43,824 nucleotides of DNA from an uncultured Paracoccaceae bacterium (lineage in GTDB: Bacteria; Pseudomonadota; Alphaproteobacteria; Rhodobacterales; Rhodobacteraceae): positions 1-43,824 of the forward strand of contig CAJIZW010000001.1 of NCBI GenBank assembly GCA_905181985.1. The letters run 5' to 3'. Both the position numbers and the translations under genes were made by a program. The notes beneath the pieces were generated by a model. The model worked only from the letters and a program-made list of their open reading frames with translations, was not told the DNA's origin and made no database searches. How positions within the stretch are numbered: position 1 is the stretch's first letter; each line of letters starts with the position of its first letter. This document shows, piece after piece, positions 1 through 9,524 of the stretch.

Positions 1-2
1 AA

Positions 3-332
3 ATGTACGTTTCAGTGACGGGGCTTAAGCCAAAGGGTTTTATTGGGCGGGTGCGTTTTTGGATTTTTATAACATCAGCATCCCTGAGTGCTCAAAAGGC
101 TGAAGGAATATTGCTTTGTGATTTTAATTCTCGCAATGGATACCAGCATAAATTAACCGTTTGGGAAACCAAAGAGCATATGATGGCTTTCAGAGCATCG
201 CCAGCCCATATAAGAGCTATTAAGCGTATTTCACAGATTGGGATAGGAAAAGTATTCGGATATGAAGCAGATTGCAGTCCAAGTTGGGAGGATGCGTTGT
301 CTGAATTGGATAGAAATGGAAGTGAGTTTTGA
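3..332 (+). CDS. small ferredoxin-like-fold protein (antibiotic-biosynthesis-monooxygenase/DUF3291-like), tentative
   Basis: Intact 109-aa ORF; 'YVSVTGLKPKG...GYQHKLTVWETKEHMMAFRASPAHIRAIK' resembles small monooxygenase-like proteins. Start may lie upstream of the window. Confidence 0.4.
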   Translation: MYVSVTGLKPKGFIGRVRFWIFITSASLSAQKAEGILLCDFNSRNGYQHKLTVWETKEHMMAFRASPAHIRAIKRISQIGIGKVFGYEADCSPSWEDALSELDRNGSEF

Positions 333-339
333 GAGACCT

Positions 340-413
340 TGGAGGCGAGTACCGGAATCGAACCGGTCTACACGGATTTGCAATCCGGTGCGTAACCTCT
401 CCGCCAACTCGCC
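340..413 (-). tRNA. tRNA-Cys (anticodon GCA)
   Basis: Minus strand GGCGAGT...GGATTGCAAATCC...GGTTCGATTCC...ACTCGCC-T-CCA: 7-bp acceptor stem, GCA anticodon, T-loop GTTCGATT, U discriminator, encoded CCA. Confidence 0.95.
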
Positions 414-630
414 TCACGATCGAAACCGCTATACTAACAAGAAACCACAATCAAGCCCTTAAGATTGTATAGATTTATTTTATCACTTAACAAAATACTT
501 AGTTAAATACTTTTTTATAAAATTTTGATGTATTAAAATTAATAGACTATCAATTTACTCTATTTGATATTGTTGTTTCTGGCTATATATGTATGATCAA
601 AAGTCTGCTTATGTAGATATTGGGGCTTAG

Positions 631-1284
631 ATGAATCACTTCGAAACATTAAGAAAAACCATGGTTGACACTCAGGTTAGACCATCCGGTGTTTCACGTA
701 CTGAAGTAATTGATGCCCTAGCTAGTGTGCCTCGGGAGCTTTTTGTGCCTGAACACTTGAAAAACCTAAGCTATATTGAAGAGAACATAGTTTTTGAATC
801 AGGGAGGTTCATGGTTCAGCCACGAATATTAGGTAAATTATTAGAAAATCTACTAATTAACAACGACGACTCAGTTTTGGTTGTTGGTAGCGGTTGTGGT
901 TATATGGCCGCGGTCGTCGGTAAACTAGCAGAGTTAGTTGTAGGAGTGGAAAGTGATAAAGTACTAATTGAGAGCTCTGAACAATCAGTTATTGAAGCAG
1001 GTATTGATAATGTAATTATTGTGGAGAGTGAATTGGCACTTGGTGCTACTCAACATGGGCCATATGATGCAATAATTTTCGAAGGTGCAATCGATAAGAT
1101 ACCAGACATCATACTTTCTCAAGTAAAAGAATATGGCCGTATCGCAGCATTTTTTAGCGAGAGAAACCTTACTGAAGCAAGAATTGGTATTAAGGTTAAT
1201 GGAACACTTTCCTGGCGCTCGTGCTTTAGTTGTGACGTGCCTGTTATGAAAGAATTTAGAAAATTAAAAACATTTTCACTTTGA
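631..1284 (+). CDS. protein-L-isoaspartate O-methyltransferase family protein
   Basis: 217-aa ORF; N-terminal 'MVDTQVRPSGVSRTEVIDALASVPRELFVPE' and SAM-binding 'VLVVGSGCGYMAAVVGKLA' typical of alphaproteobacterial PCMT family; directly upstream of tolC-like gene. Confidence 0.85.
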   Translation: MNHFETLRKTMVDTQVRPSGVSRTEVIDALASVPRELFVPEHLKNLSYIEENIVFESGRFMVQPRILGKLLENLLINNDDSVLVVGSGCGYMAAVVGKLAELVVGVESDKVLIESSEQSVIEAGIDNVIIVESELALGATQHGPYDAIIFEGAIDKIPDIILSQVKEYGRIAAFFSERNLTEARIGIKVNGTLSWRSCFSCDVPVMKEFRKLKTFSL

Positions 1285-1300
1285 TTGGAAAAATATTAAT

Positions 1301-2650
1301 ATGATAAGATTTTTTGTTATAGTTTTTATTTCTTTGACACCTGCACTAGCATTAGGAGAAAGTTTAAATAAGACTTTATTAGATGCCTACACGAATTCTA
1401 ATTTACTAGCCCAAAACCGAGCAATTCTTCGAGCTAGTGATGAAGATGTGGGGGTGGCATTAAGTTCGTTAAGGCCTATTGTGACTTCTAAGTTGACTAC
1501 AAAAAAGTCAGACTATTCTAGAGCGGTTACAAGTTCAACTTTATCTAGCAGTGTAAGTATTTCGGCAGATCTGTTGATTTTTGATTCTGGGAATAAAAGT
1601 TCAACCTTCTTAGCAAAGAAACAGACAGCACTTGGAGCGCGTCAGGCTTTAAAAGCACTCGAACAAAATATTTTTTTAGAAGCTATTAAGTCAAGACTTG
1701 CTGTTACTCGGGATATTGAAATCCTTTCATTGAGAATTAAGAACGTGAAATTGATTAACCAAGAGCTTTTAGCTGTCAAGGATAGGTTTGAAGTTGGTGA
1801 AGTGACACGAACAGAGGTGGCTCAGGCTGAAGCAAGGTTAGCACAAGCGAAGAGCTCATTGGTTGAGGCTGATGGGAACTTGGCAATTTCTAAAGAATTA
1901 TTTATGCTAGCAGTTGGTCGATACCCGGGCGATTTAATAAAACTAAAGGATACCCTTAAATTGCCAGAGACTTTGAGTGATGCTGTCGCCTATGGGTTAG
2001 AGTATCACCCTGACATACTCAGGATTAGGTATGAAGTGAAAGCTAATGAGTATAAATTGAGTGCGGCAAGAGGGTCATTCGGCCCGAGTATGTCTGTTGG
2101 TGCTCAGCTTGGGGATAGCACATCTTATGATTTAAACGGTAGTGTTAGTCTCACCATTAATTTACCGTTGTATAAAGGCGGACAACTTAACTCGCTCTTG
2201 AGAAAGGCATACTCTGCCGTTCATGCATCCAAAGCAAGCCTTAGGCAACAGGGTTTAGTTGTTCACAAAAACATAGCACAAAGTTGGTCTCAATTGTCAG
2301 TTTCTAAAGCTCAACTTTCATCGAATGAACGTCAAATATCTGCGGCTGAGATAGCTTTTTTTGGTGTGCGAGAGGAGGCTAACCTTGGCGCTCGAACAAC
2401 ATTAGAAGTACTGGATGCGGAGCAGGTACTTTTTGATGCTCAGACAAATCGCGTTATATTAGAAACTCAATCGCAACTGGCTGGGTATCAACTATTAGCG
2501 TCTTCAGGTAAATTGACAGCAAAAGAGTTGAATATCGATTTAGAAAACTTCGAAGTAATAGACTATTCAAATTCCGCGCATAAGGCGCCTTCAATTTTCT
2601 CTAAAGAGGGTAGAAAATTAAGTCAAATATTGAAAAGGTACTCCAACTAG
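1301..2650 (+). CDS. tolC: TolC family outer membrane efflux protein
   Basis: 449-aa ORF with signal peptide, 'VGEVTRTEVAQAEARLAQAKSSLVEA' and 'LYKGGQLNSLLRKA' TolC motifs. Confidence 0.88.
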   Translation: MIRFFVIVFISLTPALALGESLNKTLLDAYTNSNLLAQNRAILRASDEDVGVALSSLRPIVTSKLTTKKSDYSRAVTSSTLSSSVSISADLLIFDSGNKSSTFLAKKQTALGARQALKALEQNIFLEAIKSRLAVTRDIEILSLRIKNVKLINQELLAVKDRFEVGEVTRTEVAQAEARLAQAKSSLVEADGNLAISKELFMLAVGRYPGDLIKLKDTLKLPETLSDAVAYGLEYHPDILRIRYEVKANEYKLSAARGSFGPSMSVGAQLGDSTSYDLNGSVSLTINLPLYKGGQLNSLLRKAYSAVHASKASLRQQGLVVHKNIAQSWSQLSVSKAQLSSNERQISAAEIAFFGVREEANLGARTTLEVLDAEQVLFDAQTNRVILETQSQLAGYQLLASSGKLTAKELNIDLENFEVIDYSNSAHKAPSIFSKEGRKLSQILKRYSN

Positions 2651-2711
2651 TTAATAGAAATCTACTAGTATAAAGGCTAATAACTAATCTATCCTAAGTA
2701 AAAATCGGAAT

Positions 2712-4163
2712 TTATAGAGTTTGAGCTAGATTAAGGAATTGCTTGGTATCCATATGCTGATGTAAATATTCAGCCAACTCATCTAATGTGTTATTAACAG
2801 ATCCTTGGTAGTCGCTAAGAACAGATGTGCTATTAAGATCTTGCAGAAATTCGCTTCGAAAAGTATCTGATGCAAACATTCCATGCAGGTAACATCCCAA
2901 AATTTTATTGTTTTTCCCAACTGCCCCGGAACCCTTTCCATCTATCATTAGCAGAGGGTTTTCACAGTCTGGACCAAATGTTTTACCAATATGCATTTCA
3001 TAACCAGAGATTTCTGCTCCACTACTAATGTGTTTTCCAGTAACATTTTGAAGTTTTTTTTCTGGGTGCATTGTTGTGCTGACATTTAGTAAACCTAACC
3101 CAGCGATCTCTGTAACATTCCCCTCTATTTTGTGTGGATCTTGTATCGTGTTTCCAAGCATTTGATACCCACCACATATTCCCAAAATATGTCCACCCCT
3201 TCGAATGTGAGCAAAAATATCAATATCCCAGCCTTGAGAGCGAATAAGTTGTAGATCAGAGATTGTAGACTTTGATCCGGGAAGTATTATTAACTTCGCA
3301 TCCCCTGGAAGTGGTTTTCCAGGTGAAATAATTTCTACTGAGATATTTTTCTCTAAGAGGAGTGGATCAAGATCGTCAAAGTTTGAAATCCTATTTAGTT
3401 TGGGTACTACTACCTTTATGTGACCCCCCTTTTTTTCCTTAATATCCATAATATCTTCTGCTGGAAGTTTCCAGGCAGATTGAAACCAGGGTAGAACTCC
3501 TAATGAACTCCATTTTGTTTTTAATTTTATATCTTCAATGCCATTTAAAAATAAATTTGGATCTCCTCGAAATTTATTAATTATAAATCCAACTATTCGT
3601 TTCCGATCTTCAGGTGAAATAACTACATGGGTCCCTACCAGTTGGGCAATTACACCACCACGGTCTATATCGCCTATTATTATTACTGGCGCCCCGATGG
3701 CTTCAGCGAACCCCATATTAGCGATGTCCCCTTTCCGCAGGTTAGTTTCGGCAGGACTACCTGCTCCCTCAATTATAATTAAATCTGCATTTTTTTTCAA
3801 ACGCGAAAAGCTTTCTAACGCCTTGCCTAGGAGTAAGGGTTTTTGAACGAAGTAATCTTTTGCCTGAAGAGTTGCAAAACGTTTCCCTTGAACTATTACT
3901 TGTGACCCATATTCAGATTCAGGTTTCAAGAGTATCGGGTTCATATCCGTATGTGGCTCACAATTACAGGCCATTGCCTGTAGAGCTTGGGCGCGGCCTA
4001 TCTCACCACCATCGGAAGTAACAGCAGCATTATTTGACATATTTTGAGGTTTAAAGGGACGAACTTTAAGCCCTTTATTTGTAAAAAAGCGGCATAAACC
4101 TGCAACAATCAATGATTTTCCAACGTTTGATCCTGATCCTTGGATCATTATTACTTTTGTCAT
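2712..4163 (-). CDS. cobQ: cobyric acid synthase
   Basis: 483-aa ORF; 'MIQGSGSNVGKSLIVAGLCR', 'PFKPQNMSNNAAV', class I GATase 'GHILGICGGYQMLG', 'CYLHGMF'. Confidence 0.95.
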   Translation of the reverse strand: MTKVIMIQGSGSNVGKSLIVAGLCRFFTNKGLKVRPFKPQNMSNNAAVTSDGGEIGRAQALQAMACNCEPHTDMNPILLKPESEYGSQVIVQGKRFATLQAKDYFVQKPLLLGKALESFSRLKKNADLIIIEGAGSPAETNLRKGDIANMGFAEAIGAPVIIIGDIDRGGVIAQLVGTHVVISPEDRKRIVGFIINKFRGDPNLFLNGIEDIKLKTKWSSLGVLPWFQSAWKLPAEDIMDIKEKKGGHIKVVVPKLNRISNFDDLDPLLLEKNISVEIISPGKPLPGDAKLIILPGSKSTISDLQLIRSQGWDIDIFAHIRRGGHILGICGGYQMLGNTIQDPHKIEGNVTEIAGLGLLNVSTTMHPEKKLQNVTGKHISSGAEISGYEMHIGKTFGPDCENPLLMIDGKGSGAVGKNNKILGCYLHGMFASDTFRSEFLQDLNSTSVLSDYQGSVNNTLDELAEYLHQHMDTKQFLNLAQTL

Positions 4164-4265
4164 TTTTTCACTTTGTTAAAAAGGGGTTTATCTACAGTAT
4201 TTTGGTAATTATTAAATGCCATTTGTTCTGATTTTATGTTAATTTAAAAGTTCATAGAAAATTTG

Positions 4266-4832
4266 TTAAGCGGCTCTTTCAGAGTACTCCAGTGTTTCAG
4301 TATTTATAATAATGTGTTCATCTTGATTTATAAATGGAGGGACCATTACTTTAACACCATTCTCCAGTATAGCTGGCTTGAAACTGCTCTTTGCCGTCTG
4401 ACCCTTAACGACCGGTTCAGTTTCGGCAACCTTACAGGTTATTTTTTGAGGGAGAGTAACTTTTAGCGCTTCATTATCATAATACTCTATTACAGCGATC
4501 ATTCCATCTTGCAGGAAAGGTCTAAGCTCTCCCAATAAATCAGATGAAAGATCAAACTGTTCATAATTTTCAGTGTCCATAAAGGTAAGCATTCCGTTTG
4601 ATTCAAATAAAAATTGTTGATCTTTTTGTTCTAAACGAATTTTTTCAACTTTATCAGCAGATCTAAACCGTTCATTTAGTTTTGAACCATTTCGTAAGTT
4701 TCTCATTTCAACCTGGGCAAATGCACCGCCTTTCCCGGGCTTAACATGATCAACCTTCACAGCAGTCCATATACTATTATTATGCTCTAAAATATTGCCG
4801 ATCTTAATTTCATTTCCATTTATTTTTGGCAT
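4266..4832 (-). CDS. efp: elongation factor P
   Basis: 188 aa; '[30 protein letters not shown]' and '[12 protein letters not shown]' C-terminus. Confidence 0.97.
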   Translation of the reverse strand: MPKINGNEIKIGNILEHNNSIWTAVKVDHVKPGKGGAFAQVEMRNLRNGSKLNERFRSADKVEKIRLEQKDQQFLFESNGMLTFMDTENYEQFDLSSDLLGELRPFLQDGMIAVIEYYDNEALKVTLPQKITCKVAETEPVVKGQTAKSSFKPAILENGVKVMVPPFINQDEHIIINTETLEYSERAA

Positions 4833-4931
4833 CTGGATTGTCCCTTATATTGAAATTTCTAAAGCTAATACACGTGATCTAAATGTGATTACTACTAAAA
4901 AGTAGTTATATATTAATATCAGTTAAGTAAA

Positions 4932-4970
4932 AGGTATGCGTTTTATGCATAATAGGTATGCTTTAAACGC
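4932..4970. promoter_or_regulatory. direct repeat AGGTATGC (22-bp period) plus GCGTTT...AAACGC dyad in efp/DUF6280 divergent promoter region
   Basis: AGGTATGC at 4932-4939 and 4954-4961; GCGTTTTA near 4938 and TTTAAACGC ending 4970. Confidence 0.35.
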
Positions 4971-5046
4971 AATGACAAATGAGTTTTTTTATGTCACAAG
5001 AGCATTAACACACTAAATTACTTGTAACTAATCATGAGGATCCTTA

Positions 5047-5361
5047 ATGTCAGCCGATTTTGTAGATAGTAGTGCTTTTAACTTTGAGCAAGGCCAACGA
5101 GCAAGAAAATTGTTTGCAGCCGTTGTATTGGCCGCCCTAGACGATGCAATTGCAGACGACAAAAAATATGGGAATGGGCCGGAGCAAATAGCTAGATGGG
5201 CGCGGTCGCGTGATGGAAGAGAAGTTCTCAGTTGCTCGGGCGTTGATCCAAGTGAAAGAGCAGTATCAGGGTTAATGGCTTTTGTAGAAAATGGAGTTAG
5301 AACTTCTGTAGCGCTTTCTCGTGAGGAGAGTGAGAGAAGATCTCAAGCAGAAGCAGCGTAA
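5047..5361 (+). CDS. DUF6280-like conserved small protein of unknown function
   Basis: 104-aa ORF; '[67 protein letters not shown]'; followed by a strong terminator. Confidence 0.7.
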   Translation: MSADFVDSSAFNFEQGQRARKLFAAVVLAALDDAIADDKKYGNGPEQIARWARSRDGREVLSCSGVDPSERAVSGLMAFVENGVRTSVALSREESERRSQAEAA

Positions 5362-5380
5362 CTGAACTAAAGGTAAGATA

Positions 5381-5412
5381 AAAAAGCGTCTCCTTTGAGA
5401 CGCTTTTTTTTT
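5381..5412. terminator. bidirectional intrinsic terminator (DUF6280-like gene on + / tRNA-Leu on -)
   Basis: AAAAAGCGTCTC-CTTT-GAGACGCTTTTT, 12-bp perfect stem, 4-nt loop, 9-T run on + strand; A-run gives a T-run on - strand. Confidence 0.93.
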
Positions 5413-5497
5413 GGTACCCGCGGCCGGACTTGAACCGGCACGGCCTTTCGGCCCAGGGATTTTAAGTCCCATGTGTCTACCATTCCACCACGCGGGC
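5412..5497 (-). tRNA. tRNA-Leu (anticodon UAA)
   Basis: Minus strand GCCCGCG-TGGTGGAATGGTAGACACATGGGACTTAAAATCCC-long variable arm-GGTTCAAGTCC-GGCCGCGGGTACCA; TAA anticodon, class II variable arm, CCA encoded. Confidence 0.96.
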
Positions 5498-5693
5498 TTA
5501 TCAGGCTAAACTGTTTCACACTTTACAATTTAAATTGTGTGAAGAGCGTTAGCTTAATGATATAGGTCTCGATAACCGATTTATTATTGAGGGCCAAGGC
5601 CCTATTTTAATACACAGCCAGATTTCATCTTTTATTTTACAATTACTTTAATAAGAAAACTTTATGAGATAGTTTATATAATGTTTTAGGTAT

Positions 5694-7412
5694 TTAGGTG
5701 TCATTCCCAGAAAATTTTAGAGCCCACAAATCTCGATCTTCATCACTAATCTTAGTGAATAAATTTTCAGGTGTTCCAAAGGGGTTTCCAGGTTCCAGTT
5801 TTGTAACTTCTTTAGTTAAATCAGTTGGCCAAGATTTATCTGACACCTTTAAACTTTTTAAAATAACTTCAGCGGTGTCTGGAATGAAAGGCGCTGAAAG
5901 AATTGCATAAATACGTATTAAATTTAGTGCTAACCTAATTTGCATTGCTGCTTTTAACGGATCCTCTTTAAAACAAACCCAAGGGCCCACTATTTGGAGA
6001 TACTCGTTTCCTAAAGCCCATATTGCCCGCAGCTCAGCTGCCGATTTTCTAATTTCGATTCCGTCTAGATAAGATTCATAAGTTTTTAATCTCTTGTTTA
6101 GGTTGGAAATTAATTTGTACTCTTCTACGCCATAACTACCTCCGTCAGGCACGGTTTCACCGAACTTTGAACGACAGAATTTTGTGACTCTACTTACAAA
6201 ATTTCCCAAAACATCAGCTAAATCTTTATTTATACTTAGTTGAAAGTTCTCCCACGTGAATTCACTATCTGACGTTTCGGGTGCGTGGCTGAGTAGCCAC
6301 CAACGCCAATAATCAGAAGGTAAAAGGTTGAGAGCTTGGTCCATAAATATACCACGTTTTTGAGAAGTAGAGAACTGTCCACCATCGTAGTTTAGGTAAT
6401 TAAAGGATTTTATGTAGTCTACTAACTTCCATGGTTCTCCGGAACCCATAATCGTTGCTGGAAAACTTAAGGTATGAAACGGTACATTATCTTTGCCCAT
6501 GAATTGAATATATTTAACATCTTCGGCACCCTTATCAGTTCGCCACCAACGCTCCCATGCCTCATCTGGAAATTTGTTACTCTCTGCCCATTCACTTGTG
6601 GCAGCTATATATTCGATGGGGGCATCAAACCAAACATAAAAGACTTTTCCTTCCATGCCGGGCCAAGGCTGATTTCCTTTTTTTACCGGCACGCCCCACT
6701 TTAAATCTCTAGTAATACCACGATCCTGAAGACCTTCTCCATCATGTAGCCATTTCTTTGCAATTGATGTTGTTAGGATTGGCCAATTATTCTTACTGCT
6801 TATCCATGTATCAAGTTTATCTTTTAAAGCACTTTGTCTTAAATATAGATGTTTTGTTTCTCTCGTCTCTAAGTTTTTAGAACCAGAAATGGCAGATCGG
6901 GGGTTTATCAAATCTATTGGATCTAATTGTTTGGTACAGTTCTCGCATTGGTCGCCTCTTGCTTTCTCATAATGGCAGTTGGGGCAAGTTCCTTCTATAT
7001 AGCGATCTGGTAAAAACCGTTTGTCATCTATAGAATATATTTGGCTTTCTGTAATTTCTTCAATCAAACCAGCATCTGCAAGTTTGCCCGCAAAATATTG
7101 GGTTAACTTATGGTTTTGTGGGCTTGATGAGCGTCCAAAGTAGTCAAAAGATAATCGAAAACCGTTGCCTATCTTGGTTTGAATTTTGTGCATTTCTTCA
7201 CAAAACTCGTCCACTGGCTTTCCAGCTTCGGAAGCAGCCAATTCAGCAGGTGTTCCATGTTCATCTGTTGCACAAATAAACATAACTTCATGGTTACGTT
7301 GCCGGAGATAGCGAGAGTACAAGTCGGCTGGTAATTGGCTTCCCACTAGATTTCCTAGATGTTTAATACCATTTATGTAAGGGATTGCGGAAGTAATCAG
7401 GTAACGAGCCAT
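5694..7412 (-). CDS. metG: methionyl-tRNA synthetase
   Basis: 572 aa; '[22 protein letters not shown]'-type HIGH region, Cys-rich knuckle '[17 protein letters not shown]', '[16 protein letters not shown]' signature, '[10 protein letters not shown]'. Confidence 0.95.
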   Translation of the reverse strand: MARYLITSAIPYINGIKHLGNLVGSQLPADLYSRYLRQRNHEVMFICATDEHGTPAELAASEAGKPVDEFCEEMHKIQTKIGNGFRLSFDYFGRSSSPQNHKLTQYFAGKLADAGLIEEITESQIYSIDDKRFLPDRYIEGTCPNCHYEKARGDQCENCTKQLDPIDLINPRSAISGSKNLETRETKHLYLRQSALKDKLDTWISSKNNWPILTTSIAKKWLHDGEGLQDRGITRDLKWGVPVKKGNQPWPGMEGKVFYVWFDAPIEYIAATSEWAESNKFPDEAWERWWRTDKGAEDVKYIQFMGKDNVPFHTLSFPATIMGSGEPWKLVDYIKSFNYLNYDGGQFSTSQKRGIFMDQALNLLPSDYWRWWLLSHAPETSDSEFTWENFQLSINKDLADVLGNFVSRVTKFCRSKFGETVPDGGSYGVEEYKLISNLNKRLKTYESYLDGIEIRKSAAELRAIWALGNEYLQIVGPWVCFKEDPLKAAMQIRLALNLIRIYAILSAPFIPDTAEVILKSLKVSDKSWPTDLTKEVTKLEPGNPFGTPENLFTKISDEDRDLWALKFSGNDT

Positions 7413-7513
7413 TTATAGAGACCTTTAGGTTGTTTGCAGAGATATATAATCAAACAAAGTTAAAAGAGCTAGGCTGATTTATATATAAAACCTTTCTGAT
7501 TGAAACTAAATTT

Positions 7514-8731
7514 TTATTTTTTAGAACGACGGAGTAACCGACCAATTGCAAAACTTGTTCGCGGGATTGAAACATAGGGGGTTCGAACTTCATTAGTTGG
7601 CCTTACTCTTGATCGAGATATGCCGAAAACAATTAATGCCAAATGTCCAATGGAAAAGAATATAAATAGAGATGATGGTCCAAAATACTGTATTAGCTGA
7701 GCCGTAAACAAAGGAGAGGCTATAGCGCCAACTGCATAAAAGAATATAAGTGCTGCTGCGAGTTCTACGCGCTCTTCAGAGTTAGAAAAATCGTTGGCAT
7801 GAGCCGCAGATATTGAAAAAATTGGCCATGTAAAGAAGCCAAAAAGAAAAGAGCTAGTTAAGATATATACAGTGCCGTGTTTAGCAAATACTATTGTTAT
7901 TGTGCAGGCTACGATAGTTGCTAATGAAAGGCTTATTAAGACCCTTCGACGGTCATATTTGTCAGCCAACCAACCTATAGGGTATTGAGCAATAGCTCCG
8001 CCAAGGACAGAAAGTGCAAGGAAATACCCAATTTGGTCTGCTCTTAGGCCTATACTTTCCCCATAAATTGGTCCGACCATCCGAAATGAAGATGCAGTTA
8101 ATCCAGCAATAACAACACCAAATGTTGCGAGAGGGGATCTCTGGAGTGCTAATTTAGGTCGAAGCCTTGGAGTTGCAGGTGTTTGTGGTTGAGAAATTTT
8201 TGTTACAGTTAATGGTAAGATAGCAAGACAACATAAAATAGCTAACAAGTTGTAGGAGATATAGTAAGCAGGTTCTAGCAAGCCAATTAATAGTTGAGCA
8301 AGCATAGCAGCACCCATATCAGCCATTCGGTAGGTTCCCATCGCGCGACCTCGCGTTTGATTGGTGACTTTACCGTTTAACCACGCTTCAATAACTGTGT
8401 AACATCCGGCTACGCATAAGCCAGACGCAATGCGCATGATAGCCCAAGCATATGGATTTGATGTCAGTGTATGAGCTATAATTCCGATTGCCCCTAAGGC
8501 GGTAAAAGCTGCAAATGCCCTACTGTGACCTACTGATCCCATAAGCCTCGGGGCCCACCAACAACCAATAAAAAAACCAAAAAAGTGTGATGATCCTAGG
8601 AGTCCAATTTGAAAATTTGAAAAATTTAATTTCAAACCAGACAACGCGTCGAGAGGACCTATGCCTGAACTACTAAGCTGTAATAGGATCACTGATAAAA
8701 AGAGTGCGATAAAAGAGATAATAATACGCAT
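7514..8731 (-). CDS. MFS transporter (YcaD-like)
   Basis: 405-aa polytopic protein; 'ASGLCVAGCYTVIEAWLNGKVTNQTRGRAMGTYRMADMGAAMLAQL', 'PIGWLADKYDRRRVL'. Confidence 0.88.
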   Translation of the reverse strand: MRIIISFIALFLSVILLQLSSSGIGPLDALSGLKLNFSNFQIGLLGSSHFFGFFIGCWWAPRLMGSVGHSRAFAAFTALGAIGIIAHTLTSNPYAWAIMRIASGLCVAGCYTVIEAWLNGKVTNQTRGRAMGTYRMADMGAAMLAQLLIGLLEPAYYISYNLLAILCCLAILPLTVTKISQPQTPATPRLRPKLALQRSPLATFGVVIAGLTASSFRMVGPIYGESIGLRADQIGYFLALSVLGGAIAQYPIGWLADKYDRRRVLISLSLATIVACTITIVFAKHGTVYILTSSFLFGFFTWPIFSISAAHANDFSNSEERVELAAALIFFYAVGAIASPLFTAQLIQYFGPSSLFIFFSIGHLALIVFGISRSRVRPTNEVRTPYVSIPRTSFAIGRLLRRSKK

Positions 8732-8802
8732 TAGTCTGACCTATTTACACCGATACATTTATTTAAGCTAAACTCTATAAAAGTGTAAAGGTTGTAATAT
8801 AA

Positions 8803-8829
8803 AAAGTAATTTATGTTTAAAATTACTTT
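8803..8829 (-). terminator. intrinsic-terminator-like hairpin overlapping the stop codon of the ImuA-like gene
   Basis: Minus strand AAAGTAATTT-taaacat-AAATTACTTT-TTATATT; 10-bp stem with T-rich tail, AT-only except one GC pair. Confidence 0.55.
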
Positions 8830-9362
8830 CTGACAGTAATCTTTTTTAGATTATTTTCTAATTTCCAAGTTGATGGTGGAGTATGTCGTGACTTAATGCA
8901 CTCTAATTCCCACATAGTTTCCCTTGCAGTATGCTGCATCGACATAGACCAGCGGCTTTCTGCGCCCTGAACTCCTCCATTTTGTGATGTTAACATTAAA
9001 CAGAGGGCATGGTTGTCTCTTTCTTTTCTACCTGTTTCAGCAGCTAAATTTAAACGTCTTACAGATTTTAATGTTGGATGTGTGGTAATTTCGAGAACTA
9101 CTAACTTTGTGATTCCAGACCTTAGTGCTTCTTCCGCAGCCCATAAAATATCATTAGAACACCCCGTACTTATAGTTATTAGGCGTCCAGGATTAACCCA
9201 ACCTATAATTCCATCTGGAAAAAGTTGATCACTAAACCAATCTGGACGAATCCAGACTATTGGACCATTAATTTTTGTTGCTATCCAGAGGGCACAGGTG
9301 CGTCGAGAGTTTCCAAAAATTTCATGTGCCTTTTCAAAGGAGAATACAATTCCTTCGTCCAT
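8823..9362 (-). CDS. ImuA/RecA-like SOS mutagenesis accessory protein (orphan)
   Basis: ORF 8823-9425; internal ATG at 9362 gives MDEGIVFSFEKAHEIFG..., likely start. 'AHEIFGNSRRTCALWIATKINGPIVWIRPDWFSDQLFPDGIIGWVNPGRLITIS...DILWAAEEALRSGITKLVVLEI' matches ImuA-type architecture. Confidence 0.65.
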   Translation of the reverse strand: MDEGIVFSFEKAHEIFGNSRRTCALWIATKINGPIVWIRPDWFSDQLFPDGIIGWVNPGRLITISTGCSNDILWAAEEALRSGITKLVVLEITTHPTLKSVRRLNLAAETGRKERDNHALCLMLTSQNGGVQGAESRWSMSMQHTARETMWELECIKSRHTPPSTWKLENNLKKITVRK

Positions 9363-9432
9363 TATTAAGAATTTTCTATTTAAATTTAGATTACTATTGA
9401 AACTGTTATATTGCATTCTATTCAATTAACAT

Positions 9433-9447
9433 GTTCTTGTTTTGTTC
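9433..9447. promoter_or_regulatory. LexA box, alphaproteobacterial GTTC-N7-GTTC type
   Basis: GTTC(9433-9436) TTGTTTT GTTC(9444-9447), exactly N7; lies between a possible minus-strand -35 TTGAGA (9446-9451) and -10 TAATTG (9423-9428). Confidence 0.75.
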
Positions 9448-9524
9448 TCAATATATTATTAATAATTGTTGTTTATTTTTTATAGGTTTATAAGCTTACA
9501 GATCTATTTAAAAAGGAAAAGAAA

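Noticed and set aside
220-450. 76-aa minus-strand ORF spanning tRNA-Cys, and overlapping plus ORF 262-462
   Set aside because: Both run through the tRNA gene; no recognisable protein features.
3538-3846. 102-aa ORF antisense to cobQ
   Set aside because: Shadow ORF inside a strongly coding gene; composition mirrors the opposite-strand codons.
4164-4265. Possible cobalamin riboswitch near cobQ
   Set aside because: This segment is the spacer upstream of cobQ on its strand, but it is short and lacks a B12-box-like sequence.
4263-4466. 67-aa ORF antisense to efp
   Set aside because: Shadow ORF; no start context or motif support.
5272-5472. 66-aa minus ORF through terminator and tRNA-Leu
   Set aside because: Overlaps the tRNA and terminator; not coding.
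5590-5603. AGGGCCAAGGCCCT palindrome between metG and tRNA-Leu
   Set aside because: Short stem without a U-run; could be incidental.
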